From positions 1,891,520 to 1,955,519 of the forward strand of contig OY741271.1 in the NCBI GenBank assembly GCA_963514095.1: a DNA stretch of 64,000 bases, read 5' to 3'. Within the stretch, counting starts at the first letter, position 1; every line of letters starts with the position of its first letter. Source of the DNA: Eutrigla gurnardus (taxonomy: Eukaryota; Chordata; Actinopteri; Perciformes; Triglidae). The notes beneath the pieces were generated by a model that saw only the letters and a program-made list of their open reading frames with translations, was not told where the DNA came from and made no database searches. Of the stretch, positions 11,347-22,584 are shown in pieces. The position numbers were made by a program, and so were the translations under genes.

Positions 11347-13171
11347 TTTCAGATTCAGATTCAGAAAACTTTATTGTCTGTCGTAACAGAAAATCATCTT
11401 TGACGTGGCTCGACATACAAACATGAAAATGTACTGATAGGCATTCATACAACAACGTTGATCTCTGAGAGCACACACAGTGTGTATAGATCTTAAAACA
11501 AGTATAAATATTAAAAACTGTAAAAATAACTAAATAAAAGCTGTGGTTATGTGTAAAGTGTAAAGTGACAGTGCGTCAGGGTTCCTTTGTCCATTGTTCA
11601 TTGTTTATTTAACCTGTTTATGGCAATGGGTATGAATGAGTTTTTGTGTATGTTTTTCTTAGATAGGGGTACTCTATACCGGCGGCCTGATGGCAGAATT
11701 TGGAAGGACTTGTGCAGGGGGTGGGTGGGATCCTGTGTAATGAGGTGGGCTTTCCTTTTAACTGCCTGGCTATGGAGTACTGATAATTGAGTTTGAGTTT
11801 TGCCAGTTATTTTGCTTCCTTGATTGACGATCCGGGAAAGCTTTGATTTGTTTTTGACAGAGGTGAGGGTGAACCAGGATGTGATGTTGAACGTGAGTAC
11901 AGATTCTATGAGTGATTTATAGACAGCTGTTAAAATGTCCTGTTTGACATCAAAGCTCCTGAGTTTCCTCAGCAGGAACAGGCGTTGCTGTGCCTTTTTG
12001 TACACAGAGTCTGTGTGCTGGGAGAAGGAAAGGTGGGTGTCCATATCTGTGCCCAGGTATCTAAAGGCCTCTACCTGCTCCACTGTCTGCCCATTCAGCC
12101 TCAGAGGTTCAAAGAGAGGTTGGGGGGAAGATGTTTGCCTCCCCCCACAACACAGCTCCTTGGTCTTGGAGATGTTGAGCTCCAAAGAGCTCTCTTTGAT
12201 CCACTGCATCAGGGCGTTGACCTGCTGATAGTAGGCAGCCAGAGAGGAGTGATCCTTGATGTCGGCCACCAGAGCCATGTCATCTGCATACTTAAAAAGG
12301 GGAATGTCACTGTTGTTGTTTGTTATGTTGTTTGTGTAGATGGAAAATAAAATTGGTGATAAAACACAACCCTGGGGGACACCGGTGTTTAAAATCACCT
12401 TCTTGGATTTAAAGCCATTTACCACCACGTGCTGGGACCGGTCCTGCAGGAAGTCTTTTATCCACAGGATGAGTGATGGGTGGACTTGTAGATCCAGAAG
12501 GCGGTTGCAGAGGGTGGCCGGGTTGACTGTGTTAAAAGCGGAAGAAAATCCATGAATAAAATCCGTGTGTGGGAGTGTGGGGAGTCCAGCTGTCTGCAAA
12601 CGGTGTCCAGGAGAGTCAAACAGGCATCCTCCACCCCCCGCTTTGCCTTATAGGCAAACTGAAGTGGGTCAAGCTTGTCCACCACCATAGAAGTGAGGTG
12701 ATCACACACCACCCTCTCCATACACTTAGAGAGAATAGATGTGAGGGCCACCGGTCTGAAGTCTTTCATCTCCCTGGCGTTGGCTCTCTTCGGCACCAGT
12801 ATAAGCGTGGACTCCTTCCACATCCGTAGGACACAGCTGGAGTCCAGGAGATGCTGGAATAGTCGAGTGATTACATCACCCAGCTGAGCTGAGCATTCCC
12901 TCAGCACCTTGCCCCTGAGCCTGTCCGGGCCAGAGGCTTTGTGAGGGTTGATGCGGCCCAGCATGGATGTGACCTTCCCTTTATCCACTGTGAGTGATGA
13001 ATTGCTGTTGAGGGTCCAGTCATTCTGGGGGTGTGGCATGTTGAACCTGCTATAGTATGTGTTGAGCTGCTCTGCAAAGGTGGCAGGGTCAGAGCATTGG
13101 ATGAGGGCCGGTTTCTGGGCTCTGCCCATCATGGTGTTTAGTCCCTGCCATGCCTCCCTTGCATTGCGAGT
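11347..13171 (-). mobile_element. L2-like LINE fragment (RT), inserted in reverse
   Basis: Read on the minus strand from 13171 to 11347. The first frame (13132-12458) gives the RT fingers (NPHKASGPDRLRGKVL; MKDFRPVALTSILSKCMERV; FAYKAKRGVEDA). A one-base shift near 12542 passes to the frame 12599-11598 with SSAFNTVNP, GVPQGCVLSPILFSIYTNNI and the catalytic YADD box at about 12279-12290. The C-terminal region ends in ILPSGRRYRVP. The 3' UTR ends at 11347 in a short run of CTGAAT units, as in L2/CR1-group elements. The 5' half (ORF1 and endonuclease) is missing. The RT core is nearly intact apart from the frameshift. Confidence 0.85.
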
Positions 13172-13948
13172 GGTCCATGTTCAAATAGCCAGAAGGTCAT
13201 TGGTGTCTGTCTGTTCTGTTGGCTTCATCAGGCAAGGGCCTTCAGCTGGGACGGTTTGCATTCAAGTGTGAAGCGGCTGGGATGAGAGTCAGCACCTCCA
13301 AGTCTGAGGCCATGGTTCTCCACCGGAAAACGGTAGATTGCCGTCTTTGGGTGGGGAGTGAACTCCTTCCCCAAGGAAAGGAGTTTAAGTATCTGGTGAA
13401 GAGGGAGCCGAGCCAAAAGGCAAAGCTCTCAATTTTCCAGTCAATCTATGTCCCAACCCTTAAAGGGTAAAAGGGTAAACACATATTTCTTCCACCTCAA
13501 CAACTGAAATAATTGATTTGAAAATGGATTTGTATAAAAAAGTGTGTGTGTGTGGGGGGGGGCTAAAGTGTAGTAAACAGAAACAATAATAACGCGGATA
13601 TAAGTGGCCAAGATGTGTTTCCTCCATAGGGTGGCTGGGCTCAGCCTTCGACATAGGGTGAGGAGCTCAGTCATCAGGGAGGAGCTCAGAGTCGAGCCGC
13701 TGCTCCTTCACGTTGAAAGCAAGCCAGCCTCCTGGACGCCTCCCTCTGAAGGTTTTCTGGGTGCGTTGAACTGGGCGGACACCATGGGGCAGACCCAGGA
13801 CCCGCTGGAGGGATTTTATATCCCAGCTGGCCTGGGAGTGCCTGGGGATCCCCAAGGAGTAGCTGGTGAGTGCTGCTGGGGAGAGGGACACCTGGAATGC
13901 CCTGCTTAGCCTGCTGCCACCGCGACCCAACCCTTGGATAAGCAGAAG
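13172..13948 (+). pseudogene. RTE/Rex3-like LINE, RT C-terminal fragments and 3' end
   Basis: This resumes the LINE whose endonuclease lies at 10905-11346, after loss of most of its RT. It contains CEAAGMRVSTSKSEAMVLHR (13269 onward), an internal deletion, QKAKLSIFQSIYVPTL, another gap, then FLHRVAGLSLRHRVRSSVIR (13614-13673). The 3' end GGATAAGCAGAAG at 13936-13948 is split from its GATGATGGATGGATGG tail at 14838-14854 by the next element. Confidence 0.65.
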
Positions 13949-14835
13949 GCAATGCAATTTTATTTGTATAGCACCTTTCAGCAACATGGCAATTCAATTC
14001 AATTAAAACATTGGAGAAAAAGCATTCAAACAAGCCAATAAAATAAAATGTTTAAAAATTAAAATGAAAAAGAATATCAAGGAATAGACATTACAGTGCA
14101 GTATAAGAAGTTCATAGATAGTATTGTGTACTGAAAGGCAGCGGCAAACAGAAGAGTCTTCAGTCTTGAGGGCTCTGTCCTGCTAGGAGCAGGGGTTGAG
14201 GAGGTGCTATGCCAGAATGGTAAAGCAGGCCAGCCGGTCGCATCACAAATCTCGCTGCGCTGGGCTCTGTCTGTTAAGCGCCCTCACATTTCTCTGGGAG
14301 GAGATTTACTTTTAGGCTTAGCACCAAGAGAGTTCCAGAGATAACTTGTAGATGTATTATCTTGCACACAGCCCTCCTGTTTCTCCGTAGTGCTCACTAG
14401 CAGTGTGTTAGCATTATCTTGTCCACTGTTTTGAGTCCATGGTAAAGTGGTGTCATTACCACATTGTCCGTTTGCTTCCACATTCACTTCTAACATGTGT
14501 ATTTTAGTTTCCAGTACTGCAATCTTCTGTAGAATTTTGTGGTAGTCGTCTGCAAAGAAGGGAGGCATCTTGCTACTTATTAGCTTTAGCTCCATGTCAC
14601 GTCTCCCCACGTCTGCATCGGTAGGCCAGGCTTGCGCAATACTAAGAAGGTAGTAAAAATGTTAAATTATGGCAATAGCCTACTATCTACAAAAAAAAGT
14701 ATAGTCCCAGTGATGTATAAGTGTCCAGGCGTCGCTGCTCGTAATTTATCATAAAAAAGCAAAAATAGCAGAAAATCCCTAGCAGAGGTAAGAGAGGAAA
14801 GAGGCAGAGGAAGAAAACCGGAAGAGAGAATCAAG
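13949..14835 (-). mobile_element. Minus-strand retroelement with ORF1-like frame, inside the RTE-like LINE
   Basis: A possible short duplication GAAG flanks it (13945-13948 and 14836-14839). On the minus strand, the frame 14610-14284 encodes a coiled-coil-like segment (ILQKIAVLETKIHMLEVN) ending LWNSLGAKPKSK, which looks like a LINE ORF1 N-terminal piece. Its 3' end at 13949-14010 reads GGTGCTATACAAATAAAATT on the minus strand, the tail style of fish L2-type LINEs. It probably arose from an internally deleted LINE or a LINE-derived non-autonomous element. Confidence 0.5.
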
Positions 14836-14876
14836 GAAGATGATGGATGGATGGAAAACCAGGAATCAACCCCACC

Positions 14877-16064
14877 TAGGGCTGGGCGATATAGACCAAA
14901 AGTCATATCTCGATATTTTCAAGCAAAATGTCGATATAAGATAAATATTGATATTTGTTGACACAATAGATGGTGTTGCCGCATTCCAACTCGTCATTCT
15001 ACATTAAGCACCACTGCATTCATTTCGAGCCTGCCTGCGTCCTTGTGCTCGTAACCTGCTGATTGCAAACTCAATCCTAAATTTGTAAAATGAAAAAGTT
15101 GAGCTGTGTTCTTGCGTCTGTTTATTTTTTGTGTCACTGCCACAACTGGGATGCGAGTGCGCGGGCCCACGTGTGTGTGTTCAATTTATTTTATTTATAG
15201 TGTCAAATCACAACAGAAGTCATCTCAGGACACTTAACACATTGAGCAGGACTAGAATACGCTCAAAATTTCAAGAGTCAACACAATTTCAAAGTCCCAA
15301 CAACACCCAGGGGCAAGCATTACAGCGACAGTTTATGTGTGTGTGTTGTGGAGGGATGCATCGGGGAAAGTTCGCTGACAGAGTACAGTTCGCTCTGTAG
15401 TTGTGACTGCGGCAGACTCAGTGCTGAGCTCGTGGGGTCCAATGTGAGTCCGGCTGGAACCGGGACTTGTTGCCTTCCACCAAGAACTCGAGCGCGAGGG
15501 CCGCTCGCGCAAGTTGCTAATGGACATCACATGTCTGCGTGTCTACTTTGAATATGAAACAGTGGTTGAATAAAAGGCAAAATGCTGCATTCGATGTGCC
15601 GTCAGCCTGTCATGAGCCGCGAATCTTTCGGAGACGAACCAGGACGTGTAATGGCCACTCCGATGCATCATGAAACATTTTTTTTACTGTGTGTAACTTA
15701 TAGAAGAAGGTTCTGGTTTAGCAAATAATTGCAAAGTTTGCAACCCTGCAAACAACTAGGCTACGGGCGGTACAGACGGCAAGTGCTCCACGGCGTCGCC
15801 AGACTCCACGCTGGAGGGGATTTAAAAAAAAGTGATGTGAGTGGAAGGGCGGGGGCGGGGCAGTGTGTGCCGGAGGCAGCAGGAGAGAGAGAGAGTTGCG
15901 AAAGAGCAGGCAGCAGGCGCGGCACGAAATTACTGTTATTTGGACCAAATGTGCAGTACTTTAAACGCAAATTATTTTATATCAATGTTGATGATAGCGT
16001 CGCTTTCCATATCTCGTATGAGAAAATATCTATATATTTAAAAAATCAATATCGTCCAGCCCTA
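14877..16064. mobile_element. Non-autonomous hAT element with 8-bp target duplication
   Basis: The termini are TAGGGCTGGGCGATAT (14877 onward) and the inverted ATATCGTCCAGCCCTA (ending 16064). The 8-bp direct repeat ACCCCACC flanks it exactly at 14869-14876 and 16065-16072. TAGGG termini with 8-bp duplications indicate hAT. No transposase frame is left. Inside, about 15180-15320 resembles another fish repeat (TTATTTATAGTGTCAAATCA). Confidence 0.85.
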
Positions 16065-16190
16065 ACCCCACCCCCACATATGTTTAGGGGGTATATGTAT
16101 GTAGCCCAGGGTTACCAATGCCTCTCAATAAGCTAGCAGGTAGAACTACCATAACCTTAGCAGCACAGACCCCATCCCTCCAAAGCCACT

Positions 16191-16225
<35 letters not shown>

Positions 16226-16838
16226 ATTTAATTTAATAGGGCCTTTCAGGTCACTCAAGGACACTTTACAAAACAGACTGGGTTAAAATCATACAATTAG
16301 TTAAACAAAAGTAGATAAAAAACACAAAAATCAGCACAATAAAATAGGCAGTGACGGTAAAGGCAGGGAGTTAGAGGGAGTAGGCAGTCCGGAACAGGTG
16401 AGTTTTGAGTCTTGTTTTGAAGATGGGGAGAGAGTCACAGTTACGGAGGTCGGGTGGGAGGGTGTTCCAGAGCTGAGGAGCAGAGCGGCTGAAGGCCCTA
16501 CCCCCCATAGTGCTGAGGCGGGCAAGGGGCACAGAGAGGTGGGTGGAGGAGGTGGATCTGAGGGAACGGGTGGGGATGATGACGTGCAGGAGGTCAGAGA
16601 GGTAGGGAGGGGCAAGGTTGTGAATGGCCATGAATGTGTACAGGAGGAGTTTGTAATTGATATGAAATTTTACAGGAAGCCAGTGGAGGTGCTGGAGGAC
16701 AGGGGTGATGTGGTGGTATGTGGGGGTCTTTGTGATGATACGGGCGGCTGAGTTTTGGACCAGTTGGATTTTATGAAGAGTCTTTTGAGGGAGGCAGAAG
16801 AGGAGAGAATCAAAGAGCTGTTGTGGTATTTCAGTCTG
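16191..16838 (-). pseudogene. L2-like LINE, RT C-terminal fragment and (TTA)n tail
   Basis: On the minus strand the frame gives LHKIQLVQNSAARIITKTP, then LQHLHWLPVKFHINYKLLL, HNLAPPYLSDLLH, GGRAFSRSAPQLWNTLPPDL and KTRLKTHLF, the conserved end of L2-clade RT proteins. The 3' tail is a TTA microsatellite (16191-16223). The 5' side is cut off by the 21-bp minisatellite beginning near 16840. Confidence 0.85.
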
Positions 16839-16839
16839 A

Positions 16840-17974
16840 TGCTGAGGTGGATCACGTTGATGCTGAGGTGGATCACGGTGTTGCTGAGGTGGATCATAGT
16901 GGTGCTGAGGTGGATCGTTGTGTTGCTGAGGTGGATCATGGTGATGCTGAGGTGGATCATAGTGGTGCTGAGGTGGATCATTGTGTTGCTGAGGTGGATC
17001 ATGGTGATGCTGAGGTGGATCATGGTGATGCTGAGGTGGATCACGTAAATGCTGAGTGGGATCATCGTGGTGCTGTGGTGGATCACTGTGATGCTGAGAT
17101 GGACAGTAGTGGTTCTGAGGTGGATCATTGTGGTGTTGAGGTGGATCATTGTGTTGCTGAGGTGGATCACGGTGATGCTGAGGTGGATCACAGTGATGCT
17201 GAGGTGGATCATTGTGGTGTTGAGGTGGATCACTCTGTTGCTGAGGTGGATCACGTTGATGCTGAGGTGGATCACAGTGGTGCTGAGGTGGATCACGGTG
17301 ATGCCGAGGTGGATCACGGTGATGCCGAGGTGGATCATCGTGGTGCTGTCGTGGTTCACGGTGATGCTGAGGTGGATCATTGTGGTGTTGAGGTGGATCA
17401 TGGTGTTGCTGGGGTGGATCACGGTGATGCTGAGGTGGATCATGGTGTTGCTGAGGTGGATCACGGTGATGCTGAGGTGGATCATTGTGGTGTTGAGGTG
17501 GATCATGGTGTTGCTGGGGTGGATCACGGTGATGCTGAGGTGGATCATAGTGGTTCTGAGGTGGATCATGGTGATGCTGAGGGGGATCATTGTGGTTCTA
17601 AGGTGGATCATTGTGATGTTGAGGTGCAACATAGTGGTTCTAAGGTGGATCACGGTGATGCTGAGGTGGTTCATCGTGGTGCTGAGGTGGATCATTGTAA
17701 TGTTGAGGTGCAACATAGTGGTTCTGAGGTGGATCATGGTGATGCTGAGGGGGATTATTGTGATGTTGAGGTGGATCATTGTGATGTTGAGGTGGATCAT
17801 AGTGGTGCTGAGGTGGATCATTGTGTTGCTGAGGTGGATCACGGTGATGCTGAGGTGGATCATAGTGGTTCTGAGGTGGATCATGGTGATGCCGAGGGGG
17901 ATCATTGTGGTTCTAAGGTGGATCATTGTGATGTTGAGGTGCAACATAGTGGTTCTGAGGTGGATCATGGTGAT
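16840..17974. repeat. 21-bp minisatellite, main block (~54 units)
   Basis: The unit is close to GTGATGCTGAGGTGGATCAC plus one base, with variants (GTTGCTG, GGTTCTG, GTGTTGAG). Because 21 is divisible by three and the unit lacks stops in several frames, open frames of 334-442 codons run through it on both strands with seven-residue periods (VDHGDAE; LRWITVM; MIHLSIT). These are judged non-genic. It abuts the truncated L2 at its left edge. Confidence 0.9.
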
Positions 17975-18530
17975 TGTGCTGCCCCCTCTGGCATGCACGT
18001 CTCTGCCTGAGGGTGGCAGTACTGCGACAGAGGTAGAAAGAGTTAAATGGTAGAAGAAGCAGTCAGTCTGCAGCCAAACTTCAGCACTGCCAATTCAAGA
18101 GTTAAGAGAACATATGCCTGAGTATTATGTAGTTAAGTGTGTTACTGTAACTTTGTAACTGTAACTCTATTGGTGTACGACGGTGGCCGTTTTATCTTTT
18201 TGCCACTGTGACGATGCTAATTTGTTAGCCTGTCTATGGGGCTTTGCATTGTATGTTAGCATTGAGCTAGCGGACTTTATTCTTAGCTGTTATAATGGGA
18301 ATGTTAATAGCTTTACTGTAAGTGTAAATGTTGTTTAAACTGTGTTGGTTGGACATATTTGTTACTTGAAGATATATTAAGGTAATCTTTGTTGTATGTA
18401 TTTCAGTTTTACAGTAAACTTCAACTGGGAGTGACAATAAATCCTTGGAAGAAGGAAAACTTTGCCTCTCATTGAAGAACTGTTAGCTATCTGCCAAACT
18501 AAACACATCACGTTCAGGGAGGGCAGAATA
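17975..18530 (+). mobile_element. Probable solo LTR inside the minisatellite
   Basis: A 556-bp block interrupts the minisatellite. Its ends are short inverted repeats (TGTGCTGCCCCCTCTG at the start; GGGAGGGCAGAATA at the end, the last bases probably mutated from ACA). The 5-bp repeat GTGAT flanks it at 17970-17974 and 18531-18535. An AATAAA signal lies at about 18436. Together these fit a recombined Gypsy-type LTR. Confidence 0.6.
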
Positions 18531-18535
18531 GTGAT

Positions 18536-18601
18536 CCAGAGGGGGATCATTGTGGTTCTAAGGTGGAACATTGTGATGTTGAGGTGCAACATAGTGGTTC
18601 T
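18536..18601. repeat. 21-bp minisatellite, middle remnant
   Basis: Three or so units (GGGGGATCATTGTGGTTCTA etc.) between the solo LTR and the SINE, showing that both were inserted into a once continuous array. Confidence 0.85.
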
Positions 18602-18812
18602 TTTTTTTTTTTTTTTAAGATAATTTTTTTGGCCATGCAATCCTTTGTATTGTTTTATGTAGAGAGAGACAGTGTGGAAAGGGGAGATAGAGGGGGAAGA
18701 CATGCACAAAAGAGATCGCCGGGCCGGGAGTCGAACCCCTGATCTCCGTGCCGAGGCCGAGCCTCCGTACATGGGGCGGCTGCCTTATCCACTGCGCCAC
18801 CGACCACCCCTA
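18602..18812 (-). mobile_element. tRNA-derived SINE, minus strand
   Basis: The 15-bp direct repeat CAACATAGTGGTTCT flanks it (18587-18601 and 18813-18827). Read on the minus strand, the head has a perfect A box (TGGCGCAGTGG) and B box (GGTTCGACTCC) of an RNA polymerase III promoter. The 3' end is a poly(A) run (poly T on the plus strand from 18602). About 210 bp; a recent-looking LINE-mobilised insertion. Not a functional tRNA gene. Confidence 0.9.
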
Positions 18813-19118
18813 CAACATAGTGGTTCTGAGGTGGATCGTGGTGATGCTGAGGTGGATCACCGTGGTGCTGAGGTGGATCACAGTGATGCTGAGGTGGATC
18901 ATTGTGGTGTTGAGGTGGCTAATTGTGTTGCTGAGGTGGATCACGGTTATGCTCAGGTGGATCACGGTGTACTGAGGTGGATCATCTTGGTGCTGAGGTG
19001 GATCACAGTGTTGCTGAGGTGGATCACGGTGATGCTGAGGTGGATCACAGTGGTGCTGAGGTGGATCACGGTGTTGCTGAGGTGGATCACGGTGATGCTG
19101 AGGTTGATCGTCATAGTG
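18813..19118. repeat. 21-bp minisatellite, distal block (~14 units)
   Basis: The same unit as at 16840-17974 resumes after the SINE and ends near 19118 with a degenerate unit (GATGCTGAGGTTGATCG). Confidence 0.9.
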
Positions 19119-19124
19119 CTTTAG

Positions 19125-19257
19125 TGACCAATATATTTTTGTAGCAGGCTGCAAATCTGTTTATTTCTGCTGTACAATTGGGCACTTTAACATGGGGTTC
19201 TATGGGGATTGACTGGAATCAAGTGGCAAATTGAGGAATTGCAGTTTTTGACACTTA
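19125..19257 (+). repeat. Fragment of a common fish interspersed repeat
   Basis: GGTTCTATGGGGATTGACTG followed by AATTGCAGTTTTTGACACTT is sequence I associate with an abundant fish repeat. No boundaries or coding content can be defined. Confidence 0.4.
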
Positions 19258-19463
19258 ATTTTATTTTGCCAAATGGGTCATTTTCACTATTCGGTGCCAT
19301 TTCAGCGTGCTAACTTTCTATCAAAAAGTACAAAATGTTCCATGTTTTTAACATTTCATCTGAAAGAGGGATTTTCAAACTATAAGAAAAACGTATTGGT
19401 CCAGCTCAGGATAATATACCGTTATATCTTTTTCCAAATTCTTCACACATTACGTAGGCCAAA

Positions 19464-19861
19464 TGTCCACCCTGTTACAGGACATTCTCATTTCTATTAA
19501 TAACTGTTTTGAATACACAGTTATAGTGATATTTACATTTCCAAAGAGCTACAATGTCCCTTATTTCACCCTGCAAGGATATTTTAAGAAAGTATTCATA
19601 AACATCCATTATATTGAAAGAAGACATGTTCAGTTTTAAGGCACAGTGTAATTTCAACACATTTCTTTTAGATTCAAAATTAATATAAATGGAATTTGGC
19701 CCCATTTTTTTGGAATTTTATTTTGCTAACTCATTCGCTTCAAATAACCACAGAGACATGCATTATGTTTGTTGATTTGATTTAATTAACATAAAAAAAC
19801 ACACACGGTAACAGGGTGTACAGAGGAGAAACAGGGTGGACAGGAAGTAACAGGGTGGACA
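19464..19861. repeat. Left cluster of TAACAGGGTGGACA motifs
   Basis: The 14-mer occurs inverted at 19464-19477 and in direct or near-direct form at 19809-19822 (one mismatch), 19829-19842 (one mismatch) and 19848-19861. It lies downstream of the minus-strand DDE-like gene. The same motif clusters at 26.56-26.94 kb beyond the other end of the gene, so these may be subterminal transposase-binding repeats. Confidence 0.6.
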
Positions 19862-20060
19862 TTACACCAGTGAACAACTAAAACTTTGAACACACCCCCA
19901 CCTTCCCACCCCCCCAACAAACATAGGTAGATGCATGTCCACATTAAACAATCAAATTCACTGTACACCCAAAATAAGAACACTTTTTTCTCACACCTCT
20001 CACCTTGCAACAGACCAACAACCAGCAACAAGACAGACAGACAGACACAGAGAGAGACAA

Positions 20061-21369
20061 CTATGCAACAGACCAGCAACCTAAGTGTTTTCCAAGGAAA
20101 TCCCACACAATCTTCTCCAGCTGAACTGACCTCTTATTCAAAGGTTGTGGCTCTTTCATGAGACACACAACCTGGTCATCCCTGTACCAGGTAATGTCCT
20201 CTTGTGGACTTAGCCAGAAGAACTTGTTGGTCCCATTCTTGTGCATGCATTTTACTTTGATATCGTCTTCAACCTCCAGGATGATTCCTGGGTAGGGCTC
20301 ACCATCGTAGTTAATAATGCACCACTGACCAATGTTATCCTTTGTTATGTTCTCAGGCCGTGATGGTCCTTCAGTGCAATGTGGGCTTGCAACTTCTCCC
20401 AGGCTCACCTCCTTCAGGCCATAGCATGCACAGTCCAGTACACCTTTGTCTTCCTGGCAAAGGCAAGTTATGTCCCGGTATTTAATTGTTCCTGGAGAGA
20501 AACTGAGGACTTGGTTGATTTTCATAGTTCCTTTGACAGGCCCAAGCGTTGGTGCATCCATCATTTCTTGCACTTTCCTCTCAATATCTTCTCCCACAAA
20601 AAAATGTTCCACTGAAGTGCCCATGTTCCTCATCTTGTGGAACATGGCTTCTGCGTTGGGGATATATCCTCCATGGCAGACAATTGTGTCAGCAGATCTT
20701 TTAAGGGTACCCCCAACACCATCTGGAGCCCCCTTTCCGTGGCTGGCCTCAAAGAAGTTCCAGCTGATGTCTTTAAAACCTTTTTTGAATGGCTCTTTTG
20801 AGAGCAGGTAAAAGTTGCCCTTTTGTTTGTACTGTGTACCTGGACCACTGCTGAAGACATGGAGGTGATTGATGAGAGGGTATCTTTCCCTTACCATGTC
20901 TAACACAAGGTCAAGGGGGGCCCATATAGCAGGGGGACCATGCCGTCTGGAAGGTGAGAGAGAGCAGAAAGTTACTGGTGACTGATCAGCTGCAGTGTAC
21001 AGTACGCCAGTATGTAGGGTTGCTTGCTGGTGTGACCCTCCGAAATGGACTGCTTGAATTTCTTGAGAATACTTACAGGAGTAGTTCTCACTGAAATCTA
21101 CATGCAGCAGACATTCATTGTTGCTCAGACTTCTCGCAGTTGTCTGTAGGCCCTGTACTGCCATCGGATATTAAAGATGTGCCGCCTAAATCTGAATAGC
21201 CTGTTGTGAAATTCCCCTGCAAATGCATCCTCTGTTGTCATCACAGTTGTCTTCACAGTTATTGTTGACCTTTTCCCAGACACCTCTCCATCACTCAATT
21301 TGGCATTTTCTTCCAGAGACCACTGGGTAAGGGCTAACTCTGTGTTGGTAGGAGGCCTCAGCAGTGTGT
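20061..21369 (-). pseudogene. DDE-like transposase-type protein, core and Tudor-like C-terminus
   Basis: The largest exon of a multi-exon minus-strand gene. The frame 21369-21125 (SGKRSTITVKTTVMTTEDAF; FRFRRHIFNIRWQYRAYRQL) passes by a one-base shift near 21128 to the frame 21164-20061. The core has an acidic-site pattern typical of RNase H-fold transposases: HVDFSENYS (21081-21104), FSSGPGTQYKQKGNFYLL (about 20805-20856), then WNFFEASHGKGAPDGVGG (about 20710-20763). The middle site has Ser where an Asp might be expected. The last ~110 residues (GQWCIINYDGEPYPGIILEV; KFFWLSPQEDITWY) look like a Tudor/SH3-type fold. Family not identified. The frameshift and two transposon insertions mark it as a relic. 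Confidence 0.65.
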
Positions 21370-21377
21370 GTGTTGAG

Positions 21378-22576
21378 CCATAGGCGTAATTTATGGGGGG
21401 GATGGGTGGGTTGCAACCCACCCAATAATCCAAACCAGCCACCACAACCCACCCAATTTGATATCATAATTATTGATATTGAATGTTAAGCATTATAATC
21501 ACAACAGTGTGGTAGATTTTCTCAATTTACCAGTAAAAAATAGTGACGTTTGTCTGTGCCCCCTCCCGCTCTGAGATTTGGTTTCGCCCACCTTGCCGGA
21601 CCTGCGCTTCTCTACTGTCTCTCCCGGTCTCTCCCCGCATCAGCGGTGGTATGAAGAAAGCACGCGAAAAAAAGCAAAAGAATAAAAGTATCTTCCCAAC
21701 AGGAGGTAGCTACTGCTAGGGCTCCAGTGCCACCTCTCACGAGTCAAATCATGTTACTGAACAAAAGTTACCCCCCCCCCCCCCCCCCAACCGGCGAGTT
21801 TGACAGTGCGTGCGTGTATAGCCCCGTTCACATACGCCACTACTCGCCACTCGCTTTCTCGCTGAATTCTACTCGCTGGCAAAAAAAAATTCACTGCCGC
21901 CGCCGGCGACTTCAAGCGACAACTCTCTGTGGAACTCTCTGTTGACGTAAACTGTCGATCATCTCTATTCTACATTCTGATTGGGATCGCTTCACTCACA
22001 TCGCAGAAAGTTAAAATAATTTGATCTCCGATCGACCACATCGCATCGCCTGTCCTGACCACATTCCACTAGAACACATTCACATTCATTGACAGCTGTC
22101 GCGCAGAGATGGGCGAGTGGCGTCGTATGTGAACGAGGCTTTAGTCAAAACCAAAACACCAAGGAAGGCTGAGGAATAGTCACCCACTTATATTATTATT
22201 ATTATTATAATAATAATAATAATAATAATAATAAACATTGTGTTTTAGTCATTTTTGTTTTCATCTTTTCTTGAATGCTTAAACTCATCAACCCCATTTA
22301 GTATGTCAACATTTGTATCAGTACCAGCAGTTTGTAAGAAATTGGTCAGTAATTGATATGTCATATTTTGTTTCTCAGAATTCACCAAATTGATGCATTA
22401 AAATGAAATTATTTAAAATTTTCTCCCGGGGGGGCATGCCCCCGGACCCCCCTACAGGATCACAATCCCCCCACCATAGTCTCCAAAGTATCCAAAGAGA
22501 TATATATATATATATACACCTGCTTCACAGGTGGAAATCTCAACCCCTCCAATGTTCAACTCAAAGTTACGCCCTT
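21378..22576. mobile_element. Non-autonomous hAT element inside the DDE-like gene
   Basis: The 8-bp repeat GTGTTGAG flanks it exactly (21370-21377 and 22577-22584). Ends are imperfect inverted repeats sharing AGGCGTAAtTT on the left and AGGGCGTAAcTT read inward on the right. It contains a C18 run (21771-21788), an (ATT)n/(ATA)n inverted microsatellite (22191-22234) and a (TA)n run near 22500. No transposase frame. The DDE-like coding sequence continues on each side, so it inserted into an existing copy. Confidence 0.8.
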
Positions 22577-22584
22577 GTGTTGAG

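Noticed and set aside
16670..18053. Open frames of 334-442 codons on both strands
   Set aside because: They are produced by a 21-bp tandem repeat lacking stops; the heptad proteins change with array variants and no start context or domain supports them.
18602..18812. A and B boxes suggesting a tRNA gene
   Set aside because: A poly(A) tail, 15-bp target duplication and no tRNA cloverleaf beyond the promoter mark a SINE.
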